Below, in pieces: positions 52,447 to 61,576 of a DNA stretch of 64,000 nucleotides. A program made the position numbers and the translations under genes. Under the pieces are notes generated by a model. The model had not been told where the DNA came from. It did no database searches and worked only from the letters and a program-made list of their open reading frames with translations. The DNA lies in contig CP073214.1 in NCBI GenBank assembly GCA_020342235.1, positions 1,550,001-1,614,000 on the forward strand. Reading direction: 5' to 3'. This DNA is from Saccharomycopsis phalli (Eukaryota; Ascomycota; Saccharomycetes; Ascoideales; Saccharomycopsidaceae). The first letter of the stretch is position 1. The number at the start of each line of letters is the position of its first letter.

Positions 52447-53913
52447 CCGGGTTGAAGATTGTTGTAGCACCATGTCCAGTGTTCCATAGGAGATGTACAA
52501 TGACTTGTATTTGTAGATGTCGAGTTTAGTGTAGTGGATTCCAGATGTTCTTGTCGAGAATATTTGGTTGTGCTGGTGACGATAAATAGACGCTTCTTGG
52601 AAAATCCCAACCAAGAGCGAGGTGCCTTGATGTCAAATTGAATATGCCAAATTACCGTGCTTCAGAGATGATACAACCAATATAGAATTGACTATTATTA
52701 TATGAGAAGGTGTCAAGGATTTGGGAATTGGAAGTTGTCAGTATTCTTGTCAGCCTTTTATTGTTTCAAACAGGGTTGGATCGTACAACAGTAGACCATG
52801 GGAGATCGAGGCTTTTGGCACTTTCTGGTCGTTTGCTCTAACATCTCCACTCTTTTTTTACCTACCATATTGACGCTATAAATCTTTTAAAAACTGCTAC
52901 TTACTATTCCGGCCTTGGAAATTTATTCATCCTTGACCTTGTTTGCTGTTTCCAAAAGTATCAAATACTCGATGCTAGCAGGCCAGTAGCCATACCATTC
53001 ACCAGGACTGTAAACCATACTATTCACCAAGAATTAAATCCTAATATAACAACAAAAAATGACCACACCTCTAGATCCAAACTGTATTCAACTCATTTGA
53101 ATTACAAGATTCTCCAAGCATAGGTGTATTAAACGATGGCTCATTTCTACATAAAACGCTTGAATCATCTCATCAATTATATTCTGTTTCTTCTGAAATA
53201 TCCATATTGAAGGATATAAAATGACCAAATTCATTGCTCATTTAAAAGAAACTCTGTACATAAAAACATGGGATAAATGCATCCTAGATAATTGGTAATG
53301 ACTAGCAGAGAAACGGTAAAAGAAATTGTCAGCTTTATAAACAGTAGACGATACAAAGGTCATGACAATTACATTGTAATCAGAGTCACGCCATGAGAAC
53401 AAAGAAATCTTCTCTACACTATCGTTCAGGCTATATGTAACCAGGGATTTTATTTCTTGAATCCATTCTTTCCATTTCTCTTCAAAGAATGGTATAGCCA
53501 TTCCTTACACAGTGAATGAGTCTTTTCAACTATAGACTTTTCTTGAATACTCCAGCAAATATATTTAATCATCGGCCCATACATCTTACTATATCAAACC
53601 ATGTTTGTCGTTTAAAGTACATCTTTCACTCACAAACATCAGATATGGATTCTTCACGGCAGGTTATTCAATTGTACATTTAAATTATTCATTATTATCA
53701 AAAATATTTGACTGCCATCATGGCAGATTTATATTTACAAGTTTCCTGCCCAACTGCACAATCAATGTAATCAAATATCAACATCCACATTCACTGGCAA
53801 TGTGTACATGATAAATTATCCAGTATACGCACCATAATTAAATATCATCACTTGGCCATCTATATTTCACCCCGTTGTTTATTACTTTCCATAATCTCTT
53901 TAATATCTTTTCC
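52447..53913. other. intergenic region, TIF5 to small mitochondrial-type gene
   Basis: 1.5 kb in which I see no gene, array or element I can support. ORFs are short and AT-driven. A GCTTC(A/G)GAGA(T/C) GATACAACCA-like stretch at 52660 resembles one at 46865. Confidence 0.5.
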
Positions 53914-54282
53914 TCAGCTCTCTTCTCTTTCACCACTTTCAACTTTCAACTTCAATTCCTCATCAGCCAACCTTTCAGCCTCTTGTTCCAACATCCCGTT
54001 TTCATAAACCCAATCAGTAGCATAATCCCCTACTATAGCTAGAACCAACGTCGAACATCCAACCCACATCCGTGCTCGAAATGGCACAGCGTTCCATTTA
54101 TCAAGCCATCGTTTAAGAAAAAACGTTCTGGATGCCTGTGACCCCGGTTTCTGGGCTCCTTTTACCTTTGCAGTGTCAATGACCGGGTTACTTAACTTCT
54201 TGACGTCAAATTTTGGCTGGAATTTCTCAAAAGCCGTTTTAGCAGTGGCAAAATGTCGAGGTCTCATGGTGCAGAAATGCAT
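53914..54282 (-). CDS. small single-span protein with mitochondrial-type N terminus, unrecognised
   Basis: 122 residues from the ATG at 54282 (MHFCTMRPRHFATAKTAFEKF...). The frame starts one codon earlier without an ATG, and a second ATG at 54267 is also possible. The N terminus is basic and lacks acidic residues for about 18 positions, fitting matrix or inner-membrane targeting. After a Lys/Arg-rich segment (RTFFLKRWLDKWNAVPFRARMW) comes one hydrophobic span (VGCSTLVLAIVGDYATDWVY, about 75-95). A short acidic coiled tail (EQEAERLADEELKLKVE) follows. The composition is convincing for a real inner-membrane protein, but I recognise no family. Confidence 0.7.
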   Translation of the reverse strand: MHFCTMRPRHFATAKTAFEKFQPKFDVKKLSNPVIDTAKVKGAQKPGSQASRTFFLKRWLDKWNAVPFRARMWVGCSTLVLAIVGDYATDWVYENGMLEQEAERLADEELKLKVESGEREES

Positions 54283-54326
54283 CAACCCATTAATTTTCCA
54301 AAAGACTATATGGTTATGTGCGATGG

Positions 54327-54489
54327 TGAGATATACCGGTTGGTTAAGTGGCTTAAATATTCGCTTGATTAAAGTCTGACTTTAGAAAGGAGACTCTTTC
54401 TCTGTAGAATGGAATGGATTGACTGGATTGTTGCCAAGAAGATCGGGTCAATCAGAATGGGGTTGAGAAGTAAAGCTTCTTTGGTTACA
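54327..54489 (+). mobile_element. LTR of the TGTAATA family, diverged start
   Basis: Contains the family's AATATTCGCTTGA, CTCTTTCTCTGTAGAA and GGGGTTGAGAAGTAAAGCTT stretches and ends TTGGTTACA at 54489. If it starts TGAGATATACC at 54327, the flanks are GATGG and GCTGG, matching 4 of 5. The left end is uncertain. Confidence 0.55.
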
Positions 54490-54809
54490 GCTGGCGTATA
54501 TTCTACAACTGGTTACGTTAAACATCAAAATATATTGAAGTAATTCCATTAAGCAAAGTAGTTTGCGATAACCATTTTGGACGTATCTTTAATATGTATA
54601 TACTTTTAAATTCCGTTGGGTTTAATCTGTTGGACTGTGAAATATATTCACAATATGTAGTCAATGTCTGACTATATACAGATTTATTGCAACTATCATT
54701 TATTTTGCTCTGCTTTTGCTCTGTTTTCTGCCCTGCTTCCTCCTCTACTTCCTCCTCTACTTCCTCCTCTACTTCCTTCTCTACTTCCTTCTCTACTCCC
54801 ATTACAACA

Positions 54810-56648
54810 TTACAGCCGCCGTCGTTCTTTCCTATCATCACCAGTTTCTCCAATAACTTTTGCATCAGTAATCAGAGTAGTAGTCGCAGCCTTCATTTCA
54901 AACGGCAAAACCCAATTTCCAAACGACAATTTTCTAGCAGAATCCTTTTGTTGAATATCCGCCAAGAGATTATCTGGCTCTGGAGTCGGCAACGGTTTGA
55001 CAATGACCGGTTCGGTGGATAAATCAGCAAGAGTCAATCTGGATGACAAAGGTCCAATTCCCTGGGAAAAGAGCGAATGTTTAAAGGAACTGTGTGCGGG
55101 CGAGGAGCTTCCGCTTCTAATCAGTTGCAGTTTCTGTAAGATTCGCACATCAAGAAGTTGCTCGATTTCTTCTTGGGGAGATAATGGACTGATGGGGGTT
55201 TCTGGTGGGCTGAATAATCCAAGAGGCGCGTTGATAGAGGTTTCAATTTGCTTGTTGACTTGCTGTGATTTATTTTGGTTTGGCAATGTATCCTGATTTG
55301 GTGGTTTATTTACTCCACTTGGTGAGTCTTTTGATTTATTTACTCCATTTGGTGAGTCATTTGATTCGTTTGATTCGTTTGATTCGTTTGATTCGTTTGA
55401 TTCGTTTGATTCGTTTGACTCCTTTGGCTCCTTTGATTCCTTTGATTCATCTGATTCCTTTAATTCATCTAATTCATCTAATTCCTTTGCAGGTTGCAAC
55501 ACAGTTCCATTTTGTGATACAACTTGGTCAGAAGTTTCCAATACCTCCTTTGAATTACTCGATTCATCATATTCATTTTGTTGGCAATCCAAATGGTCTC
55601 GTAACATAGTCTCATTTACATTTTCATCCTGTGGAGTATTGCTCATGGAACCAGTGTCTAGGTCATGTATCTTTAAATCAACCATTTTACGCTCCAAATT
55701 TAAATCTTTCATCTCTTGATTCTCTGACTGGTTTGAATTGACCTGTTTGCAGTCATCTTCAGTCACTGTACTTGATTCAGTACTATCCGATGTAGTCAAT
55801 TTGCCATTTTCAATCGTTGTATCTGATTCCGCACCTTCAAATTTCCCACTTTTCATCATTGTACCTAATTCAGTACTATCCAAGCCGGATAATTTCCCAC
55901 TTTCCATCGTTGTACCTGATTCAGCACTATCCAATTTTCCACCTTCCATCCCACCTTCCATCCCACTCAGCCACCCTAAATCAACCATTTCTTGCATCTC
56001 ACTCATCTCCACCTTGTCCACTTCAGTCTCTCCATACTTGCCAAACTTCCGGTTAAACTCACTAATCAACTCCTCGTCTTCAATCCCATGAACAGAAACA
56101 CCCTGATCGTCTTTCCGCATCATCCGACTGAGCCGCGGATACTTGAACATATTCACACTCTCTGTATGCAGAAGCCGCTCCTTCTTGTATACCAATACCT
56201 TTTCCTCAACAACACGCAAATCTCGCAAAAGAGAAAAAACCACGTCGGTCACTTCCTCTGTGAGCACCGCCACCTCGCCCATTTCGTCCGCCAACTTGTT
56301 GCTCTTTTTCACTTTGCTGTTCAACATCTTGAGCCGCTTGTAATCAAGCTGGACGTCTCTGTCCAACGACTCTAGCTCGCTGAATATATGCTCCTTTTGA
56401 TATGCCAAGATCCGGTTGAGAAGATTCGAAAGGTCAATGCGATGGCTCCTTGAAACCGCCTTCATGGAGTTGATGAGCTCACTTAGCTCATAGTCCACTT
56501 GGTCGTTGATTATTGTCGTCAATTTAAACTCGTCAACTGACGGAAGCGGGATCTCCGGAAGATACTCAATAGCATCTAGCCGGAAATTGCTTATATAATC
56601 GTCACTGGCATCCGACGAATAATAATTGAGATACTTTGCAAGTCCCAT
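54810..56648 (-). CDS. coiled-coil protein with acidic Ser/Asn-rich repeats, unrecognised
   Basis: 612 residues, ATG at 56648, CACGTG box 40 bp upstream. The N-terminal 180 residues are the ordered part: MGLAKYLNYYSSDASDDYIS, a short proline-bearing segment (LPEIPLPSVDEFKL), then long amphipathic helices (residues 55-165) likely to form a coiled coil. Residues 200-480 are acidic and disordered. They include DSTESGT/MESGKL repeats and a run of about seven NES or SKE tripeptides derived from a 9-bp tandem repeat (TGATTCGTT type) at about 55355-55425. A conserved-looking proline-rich stretch (LFSPPETPISPLSPQEEIEQLLDVRILQKLQLI) lies near 505-540. It may be a scaffold or trafficking adaptor, but I cannot name it. 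Confidence 0.8.
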   Translation of the reverse strand: MGLAKYLNYYSSDASDDYISNFRLDAIEYLPEIPLPSVDEFKLTTIINDQVDYELSELINSMKAVSRSHRIDLSNLLNRILAYQKEHIFSELESLDRDVQLDYKRLKMLNSKVKKSNKLADEMGEVAVLTEEVTDVVFSLLRDLRVVEEKVLVYKKERLLHTESVNMFKYPRLSRMMRKDDQGVSVHGIEDEELISEFNRKFGKYGETEVDKVEMSEMQEMVDLGWLSGMEGGMEGGKLDSAESGTTMESGKLSGLDSTELGTMMKSGKFEGAESDTTIENGKLTTSDSTESSTVTEDDCKQVNSNQSENQEMKDLNLERKMVDLKIHDLDTGSMSNTPQDENVNETMLRDHLDCQQNEYDESSNSKEVLETSDQVVSQNGTVLQPAKELDELDELKESDESKESKEPKESNESNESNESNESNESNESNDSPNGVNKSKDSPSGVNKPPNQDTLPNQNKSQQVNKQIETSINAPLGLFSPPETPISPLSPQEEIEQLLDVRILQKLQLIRSGSSSPAHSSFKHSLFSQGIGPLSSRLTLADLSTEPVIVKPLPTPEPDNLLADIQQKDSARKLSFGNWVLPFEMKAATTTLITDAKVIGETGDDRKERRRL

Positions 56649-56825
56649 GGATGCAGATTAAGCCCCAGCTGCAAATCAGGAGGTTGGTCACGTGATATTG
56701 GGAATAGATAAGCAGCTGGAGAGGTATGGATATAGTATTGATACGTAGTAGTTGTTGGTAGGTGTAAACTATTTAAATACATTGTTTGGATTAGTATGGA
56801 TATGGTATTGATGGCTTTGGGATGA

Positions 56826-56870
56826 TGAAGTATCAATATCGCCTTCCAAGGAAGCCTAGTATAACTGTAG
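56826..56870 (+). mobile_element. very short LINE 3'-end relic
   Basis: GATGAAGTATCAATATCGCC, then AAGCCTAGTATAACTGTAG corresponds to the last part of the LINE 3' end. It abuts the LTR starting at 56885. Confidence 0.45.
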
Positions 56871-56884
56871 AAAATGAACATGTT

Positions 56885-57260
56885 TGTAATATAAAAACTA
56901 GAATACGAGTTGGTGGAATAGATAGAATAAATTTGCTTGACAATTCAGAAAAAAGTCAGACTATTTATACTTGCAATGGCATGGAATAACCTTGTCAAAG
57001 AAGAACAAAGACCTATTGGATAGTTTGTATCTTCAAACTGTGATTTCAGAAAGAGATATAGCACAACGGATAAAAAGAAGAAGTTCAGTTGCCAAAGACA
57101 ATAATTTCCAAAGACAATAATTTCCAAAGACTAGCACGATTGTCAAAGACAAATAATTGATAAAGACTAACATAATTGCCGAAAGAAGTGGAAATGGTGC
57201 GTAGCCAAGAAGCATGTGGATTAGTGTAGCTTCAGAAAGCAATGCAACCCTTTTTATACA
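56885..57260 (+). mobile_element. longest LTR copy of the TGTAATA family
   Basis: 376 bp, from TGTAATATAAAAACTAGAAT to CCCTTTTTATACA. Flanks ATGTT (56880-56884) and ATATT (57261-57265) match at 4 of 5. It includes several CCAAAGACAATAATTT direct repeats (57095-57170) that lengthen it. TTTTATACATT(G/A)TAATTG(G/A)CAGAT-type repeats at 57285-57430 follow it. Confidence 0.7.
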
Positions 57261-57501
57261 ATATTATTATTACAGTAGTTAGTTGATTGGCAGATGTAAA
57301 GTATTTATATCCATTAATTATTTGGATTGGACATGGATATAATATTTATATACACTTTTGATTGGCAAATGTAAGTATTTTATACATTGTAATTGGCAGA
57401 TGAAAAATATTTTATACATTATAATTGACAGATTACTGACAGTCTACATAGTGACATGAAATACTAACCAATGTTCATATTGGGCATTCCTACCCGTAAT
57501 T

Positions 57502-58833
57502 CTAACTCTTTCCGCAAATGGCCAACGCACCACATGGATCATATGGAGGCAACACAATCGGCTCACCGTCCAACAACCCCACAAACTCAGGTATCTCCGA
57601 CTTCTCCACCACCACCTGGAAACAGTACTCGTCAAAGTACTGCTGCGTCATCACATAGTACCCCTTGACCCCGCTATCTGCCCCCCACGAGTTCTCAACC
57701 CGATATCGTACTGGCTTGCCTTCTTCCAAATGCACTCCGGTGATCACCATCGCGTGGGTCATAAGAGACTGGTGGTACACAAGGCGCGACGCCTTTTCTT
57801 GCTTGGGCTCGTAGCCCACAAGCTTATAGTCCCACAAGTCAGTGTCCATGATACCCTTCTTCTTGTGCATGTACACCGGGGTGTGCGACCCAAAAAACAC
57901 CGGCTTGTTGTTCTTGATTCGGTTCACAATAGCCTGTGTAAGACTCTCGCTAGGAAGGTTGAGGTACGACACAATCTTCTGCCCGACAATGTTCCCCAAC
58001 CGATCGATCTTGATCATCCGATTGTACGCGTTCCGCGGGTCGTTCAACAACGACACATACTGCGACGCATCGTACTCCTGGGCAAGGCTCAAAAACTTCA
58101 ATGGGGTCGACTTGACAGAATGGAACACCCCATCCTTGTCATAGTACTCCCAGGAGAATTCCCGGCTTGGTGCCGGCGGCTCACCAAGGAAAATCACCAA
58201 GAGCCGGTGCACCTCCTTCATCATCACCTCAATCTCCCCTTGGACCTTCTCTCCAGCAGCAATCTTTCCCCTAAGAATCTCGGCAAACTCACGGAGCTTG
58301 GTCGTCACAAGGAAATTGAGCGTCCGTGACGCCTGTGTGGCAACTGTATCGGGATATGCACTAAGTGGTACCACCCCATACTTGACAAGCAAATTGTTGA
58401 CCATATCATACTGACCCCCATCACAAATTGGATCAGTGAGAAGATGCTGCACCACACGTGAGTCCACGTCCATCTCTGCGGTCTGGACAATCTGATCAAG
58501 GAAGAAGTTGGCCTTTTCCAACTTGTCGTAGAAGAACAAGTACAGCGGCGATAACTGAAACTCCTTCAAATTGAACTTGTCAAAAAACGGGAGCCGCAAA
58601 ATATTAGTCGCAGCAAACAACCAGCAGCGGCCCAGAGACTTTTGGTTCGTCACCGGCGCTCCTTCTGGCTTCACCACATTGGAAAACACATGGCTGTCGG
58701 CAATAACTCGGCTCCGGTTCACAAGAACAGTGTCTGGGCTTGCATTCTGCAACACCGTAGCCGCTAATTGCGTATTTTGGTCGCTCGAAAGCTCCTCGCT
58801 CCACTGGGTCAAAGTCTCGACTGAAAGTGACAT
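57502..58833 (-). CDS. LAP3: Bleomycin hydrolase / cysteine aminopeptidase (C1B)
   Basis: 443 residues from the ATG at 58833 (MSLSVETLTQWSEEL...). A cysteine protease of family C1B that forms hexamers with the active sites inside. It trims peptides and hydrolyses homocysteine thiolactone and bleomycin. The catalytic triad is C70 in SLGRCWLFAATNILR, H360 in MTHAMVITGV and N381 in VENSWG, matching the C73/H369/N392 spacing of the yeast enzyme. The C-terminal arm ends LAICGKS. The frame is open another 51 codons upstream, but begins without ATG at 58986 and overlaps a TATATA element and CACGTG boxes at 58874 and 58930, so I take the downstream ATG. Confidence 0.95.
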   Translation of the reverse strand: MSLSVETLTQWSEELSSDQNTQLAATVLQNASPDTVLVNRSRVIADSHVFSNVVKPEGAPVTNQKSLGRCWLFAATNILRLPFFDKFNLKEFQLSPLYLFFYDKLEKANFFLDQIVQTAEMDVDSRVVQHLLTDPICDGGQYDMVNNLLVKYGVVPLSAYPDTVATQASRTLNFLVTTKLREFAEILRGKIAAGEKVQGEIEVMMKEVHRLLVIFLGEPPAPSREFSWEYYDKDGVFHSVKSTPLKFLSLAQEYDASQYVSLLNDPRNAYNRMIKIDRLGNIVGQKIVSYLNLPSESLTQAIVNRIKNNKPVFFGSHTPVYMHKKKGIMDTDLWDYKLVGYEPKQEKASRLVYHQSLMTHAMVITGVHLEEGKPVRYRVENSWGADSGVKGYYVMTQQYFDEYCFQVVVEKSEIPEFVGLLDGEPIVLPPYDPCGALAICGKS

Positions 58834-59848
58834 TGCAAATTCAAATGCCAGTAGCCGGCTTTTATATACGCAGCACGTGACTATGCGCGTGACATGCGCA
58901 AAACCAAAAACCAGCATCCCGATCTGCAACACGTGATTGTGCGTCTGGCATACAGCGACAACTTGGAGTAAGTATATCCACACCAAATGGTCCAGGGTTG
59001 TGTGTAGTTTCTAAATTGTAATCAGAATTATACATATATTCCTTTTTAATGATTATTCTATAATGTCTTTTTGCCATTTTGCTTTTTTTTTTGTCTCATC
59101 CCGCGTACTCAGTTGGGCTTAGCAGCTTCTCAACATGGTAAATTTACCAATGCCGCATGAGCGTATGGATGGAATTTTGTTGTTTTGAACGATATTCAGC
59201 CACGTAGCATGACTATTGCTGCAGATCGACCTTATTTAGTCTTTTCTGCAAAAGTTATTACTCCAGCTAGCCTAATGTACGAGTTTAAATCTTAGCAACT
59301 GAATGGATAGGTCATTTTTGGTCAAAGTGTACTGGAGGTGAATCTGGGGATTTTTGGCAGCAGCTTTATTTAAAAAAGTGTTGAATTGTTCTTTATGCTA
59401 TTGAGCTACATTTGATGATCACTTTTTGGTATAGACTATTGGTTCCGAGGAGACATGTAATGTGTAGGTGACTCGCAGTATTTTAACATTCTTGACAACA
59501 TTCTTACGACATGGATGACTGCTGCCAATTTCAAGTAACAAGTTGGTTACACTTACTAAGGCAAAGCTGAATCGTAATGGACATAGATGGTACATGTGGC
59601 CTAACAAGAATTGTATCATATTGACCAGTGGGGTTTAATAAGATGAACCGTAATTCAGCAAGTTGTCACAGATACTAGTAGTCATGTTGATATCATGTCG
59701 ATGTCATGTCGATGTCATGTTGATGTCGCCTTGGTATCACTTTAATATCACCTTAATATCATCACTTACTAATATCAAAACCATCCCATTAAAACCCTTC
59801 CAACCGACCCAATCTAACTATAGACGCATGTCTTAAAATGACCTTCAT
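58834..59848. other. intergenic region upstream of LAP3
   Basis: CACGTG boxes lie at 58874 (40 bp from the LAP3 ATG) and 58930. GATGTCATGTC / ATATCACCTTAATATCA direct repeats lie at 59695-59765. No gene is supported. Confidence 0.6.
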
Positions 59849-60937
59849 TCACGCGCAATACCCCACCAATTTCTCACCAACTACCCACAATGTCTCATCA
59901 TCTTCACACTGCAAAGTCACCCTATTATAATTACCCACACCAGCCAACGTTTCCACCCCCAAACTGTCAATGTCAATAGCCACAAACGTATCGTTCCCTG
60001 ACGAACACACGACTCTGTCACCAAACACCCGAACAAAATTCACAGCAACACCTTCATTCACCGCCACAGAAACGCTTTCTCCATTACGATAAATCACCCT
60101 CACTTCACCAACTGCCCCACACACAATAGCGTCACGTGCCTCCCAGTATGCTACCGACGATGCGCCAGGGCACATGTGCTGAGTTGTTGCCAGGCCTGTG
60201 AAGCAGTCCCATTCGATTATATGTCCGTCTTGGTATGCGGCAATAAGGACCACGCCTTTGGTACCATACTCATTGGGGTTTTCGCCGGGACATTCAGCGG
60301 TTTGGGTGGTGTATTGGGCCAAAGCTGTTACTGGAGCATGGTGAACTGTGAGAAACGATTTGACGAGTTTCCCCGAGCCACATTCCCACAATTTCAATGT
60401 GCCATCAGAGGACCCAGACACAAAGTTTCTTCCATGGGGTGCGATCATTTGTAATGCGGTTATTGTAGAAGTATGCCCTATAAACTCACGAAGGCATTTG
60501 CGCGAGCCAATATCCCATAGTGAAATACAATAGTGACTGGCAGTAAGAAACAACTTCCCCGAGGGGAAAAACAAGCTCTGGGTGATGTCCATATCCGAGC
60601 ACTGGATACGCAATGTACTATCTTGGATGATCACCACTTCACCAGACGCTTTTCCAAACATTAACGAGCCATGGTGTCGATCAAATGACGTGACGTGTGT
60701 CTCAGCAAGGTCTGTTTCCTTTTCAGGAACTCGAATTGTGCCTAAATGGACGTTGTCGTGTGTGACGGAGTACTTGTGCGCCAGCACCAGGGTCACGTGA
60801 ACAGGATCGGGACCGGTTACTGAGTAGCGTTGAGTGGTGGCATAGGCGTTTTTGAGAGGCCGGGTGGCGATCCAGATTTTGTCTGGCTCTGATTCGAGAA
60901 GCAGCACGAAGTCGGAATCGATGGTGAGTAAGGACAT
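59849..60937 (-). CDS. WD40-repeat protein, Rpn14/PAAF1-like proteasome assembly chaperone
   Basis: 362 residues from the ATG at 60937 (MSLLTIDSDFVLLLE...). The frame is open ten codons further without an ATG. WD40 blades are clearest at residues 120-200: LFFPSGKLFLTASHYCISLWDI and GHTSTITALQMIAPHGRNFVSGSSDGTLKLWECGSGKLV. The latter strongly resembles the PAAF1/Rpn14 blade (GHxxGI...GRNVVS.S.DGT.KLWxCG). Rpn14 binds the Rpt6 ATPase tail during assembly of the 19S regulatory particle. Remaining blades are weaker and the last third is diverged. Other WD40 families cannot be fully excluded. Confidence 0.7.
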   Translation of the reverse strand: MSLLTIDSDFVLLLESEPDKIWIATRPLKNAYATTQRYSVTGPDPVHVTLVLAHKYSVTHDNVHLGTIRVPEKETDLAETHVTSFDRHHGSLMFGKASGEVVIIQDSTLRIQCSDMDITQSLFFPSGKLFLTASHYCISLWDIGSRKCLREFIGHTSTITALQMIAPHGRNFVSGSSDGTLKLWECGSGKLVKSFLTVHHAPVTALAQYTTQTAECPGENPNEYGTKGVVLIAAYQDGHIIEWDCFTGLATTQHMCPGASSVAYWEARDAIVCGAVGEVRVIYRNGESVSVAVNEGVAVNFVRVFGDRVVCSSGNDTFVAIDIDSLGVETLAGVGNYNRVTLQCEDDETLWVVGEKLVGYCA

Positions 60938-61114
60938 TAAGTGAGGATGTTGCGCTGAAATTTGCACTTTTCCTGGACAGGGTTTTTAAGAATTGGTCGT
61001 CAAGGATTGAGCTATTATCAAGAAGAGCTGGGTTTCTTCGAGGACTGAGCTGTTATCTAGATGATTCTTTGAGCTATTTGTCGGATAGCGTAGTATATTT
61101 ATTGTACCACTTCA

Positions 61115-61125
61115 CACGTGACTCA
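61115..61125. promoter_or_regulatory. overlapping CACGTG and TGACTCA sites
   Basis: CACGTGACTCA: an E-box (61115-61120) overlapping a Gcn4-type TGACTCA (61119-61125), in the divergent spacer between the Rpn14-like gene and RFA1. Confidence 0.4.
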
Positions 61126-61304
61126 GCAGGTGCGATTAATTAGCACGCTATTTGAAATATTGCCAACCAAAATCGAGGCAATGATCTGTGTTTCAGGAGA
61201 ATTGTTTGAGCAGCTTGAAAGTGCACGATATTATTGTGTAGTGTTGATTTGAATGTACCCAATATTTGTTATTGGACGTATTCGTGGTTGATATGCTGTT
61301 TCGT

Positions 61305-61472
61305 AATTGACAATGTATTAATTGACAATGTATAATTGACAAGGTATTAATTGACAATGTATAATTGATAATGTATTAATTGACAATGTATAATTGACAA
61401 TGTATTAATTGACAATGTATTAATTGACAAGGTATTAATTGACAATCTATTAATTGACAATCTATTAATTGA
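61305..61472 (+). repeat. ATTGACAATGTATTA-type tandem repeats
   Basis: About a dozen units of roughly 13-15 bp (AATTGACAATGTATT and variants) directly upstream of the RFA1 promoter. Confidence 0.85.
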
Positions 61473-61511
61473 CAGCCCAAGATCAATTGGACCGATCCAC
61501 TTTGCTCTTGT

Positions 61512-61542
61512 CACGTGAAATACACGTGACAGAATTACGCGT
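61512..61542 (+). promoter_or_regulatory. RFA1 promoter: two CACGTG boxes and an MCB element
   Basis: CACGTG at 61512 and 61523, and ACGCGT at 61537-61542, 34 bp before the RFA1 ATG. ACGCGT is the MluI cell-cycle box bound by MBF, which drives G1/S expression of replication genes in yeasts. Confidence 0.6.
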
Positions 61543-61576
61543 ATTTATTGCTCATTGCTGGCGCGTAATACCAGAG

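Noticed and set aside
58834-58986. N-terminal extension of LAP3
   Set aside because: Begins without an ATG and covers a TATATA element and a CACGTG box. The family start fits the ATG at 58833.
61469-61576. N-terminal extension of RFA1
   Set aside because: No ATG, and it overlaps the MCB and E-box promoter elements.
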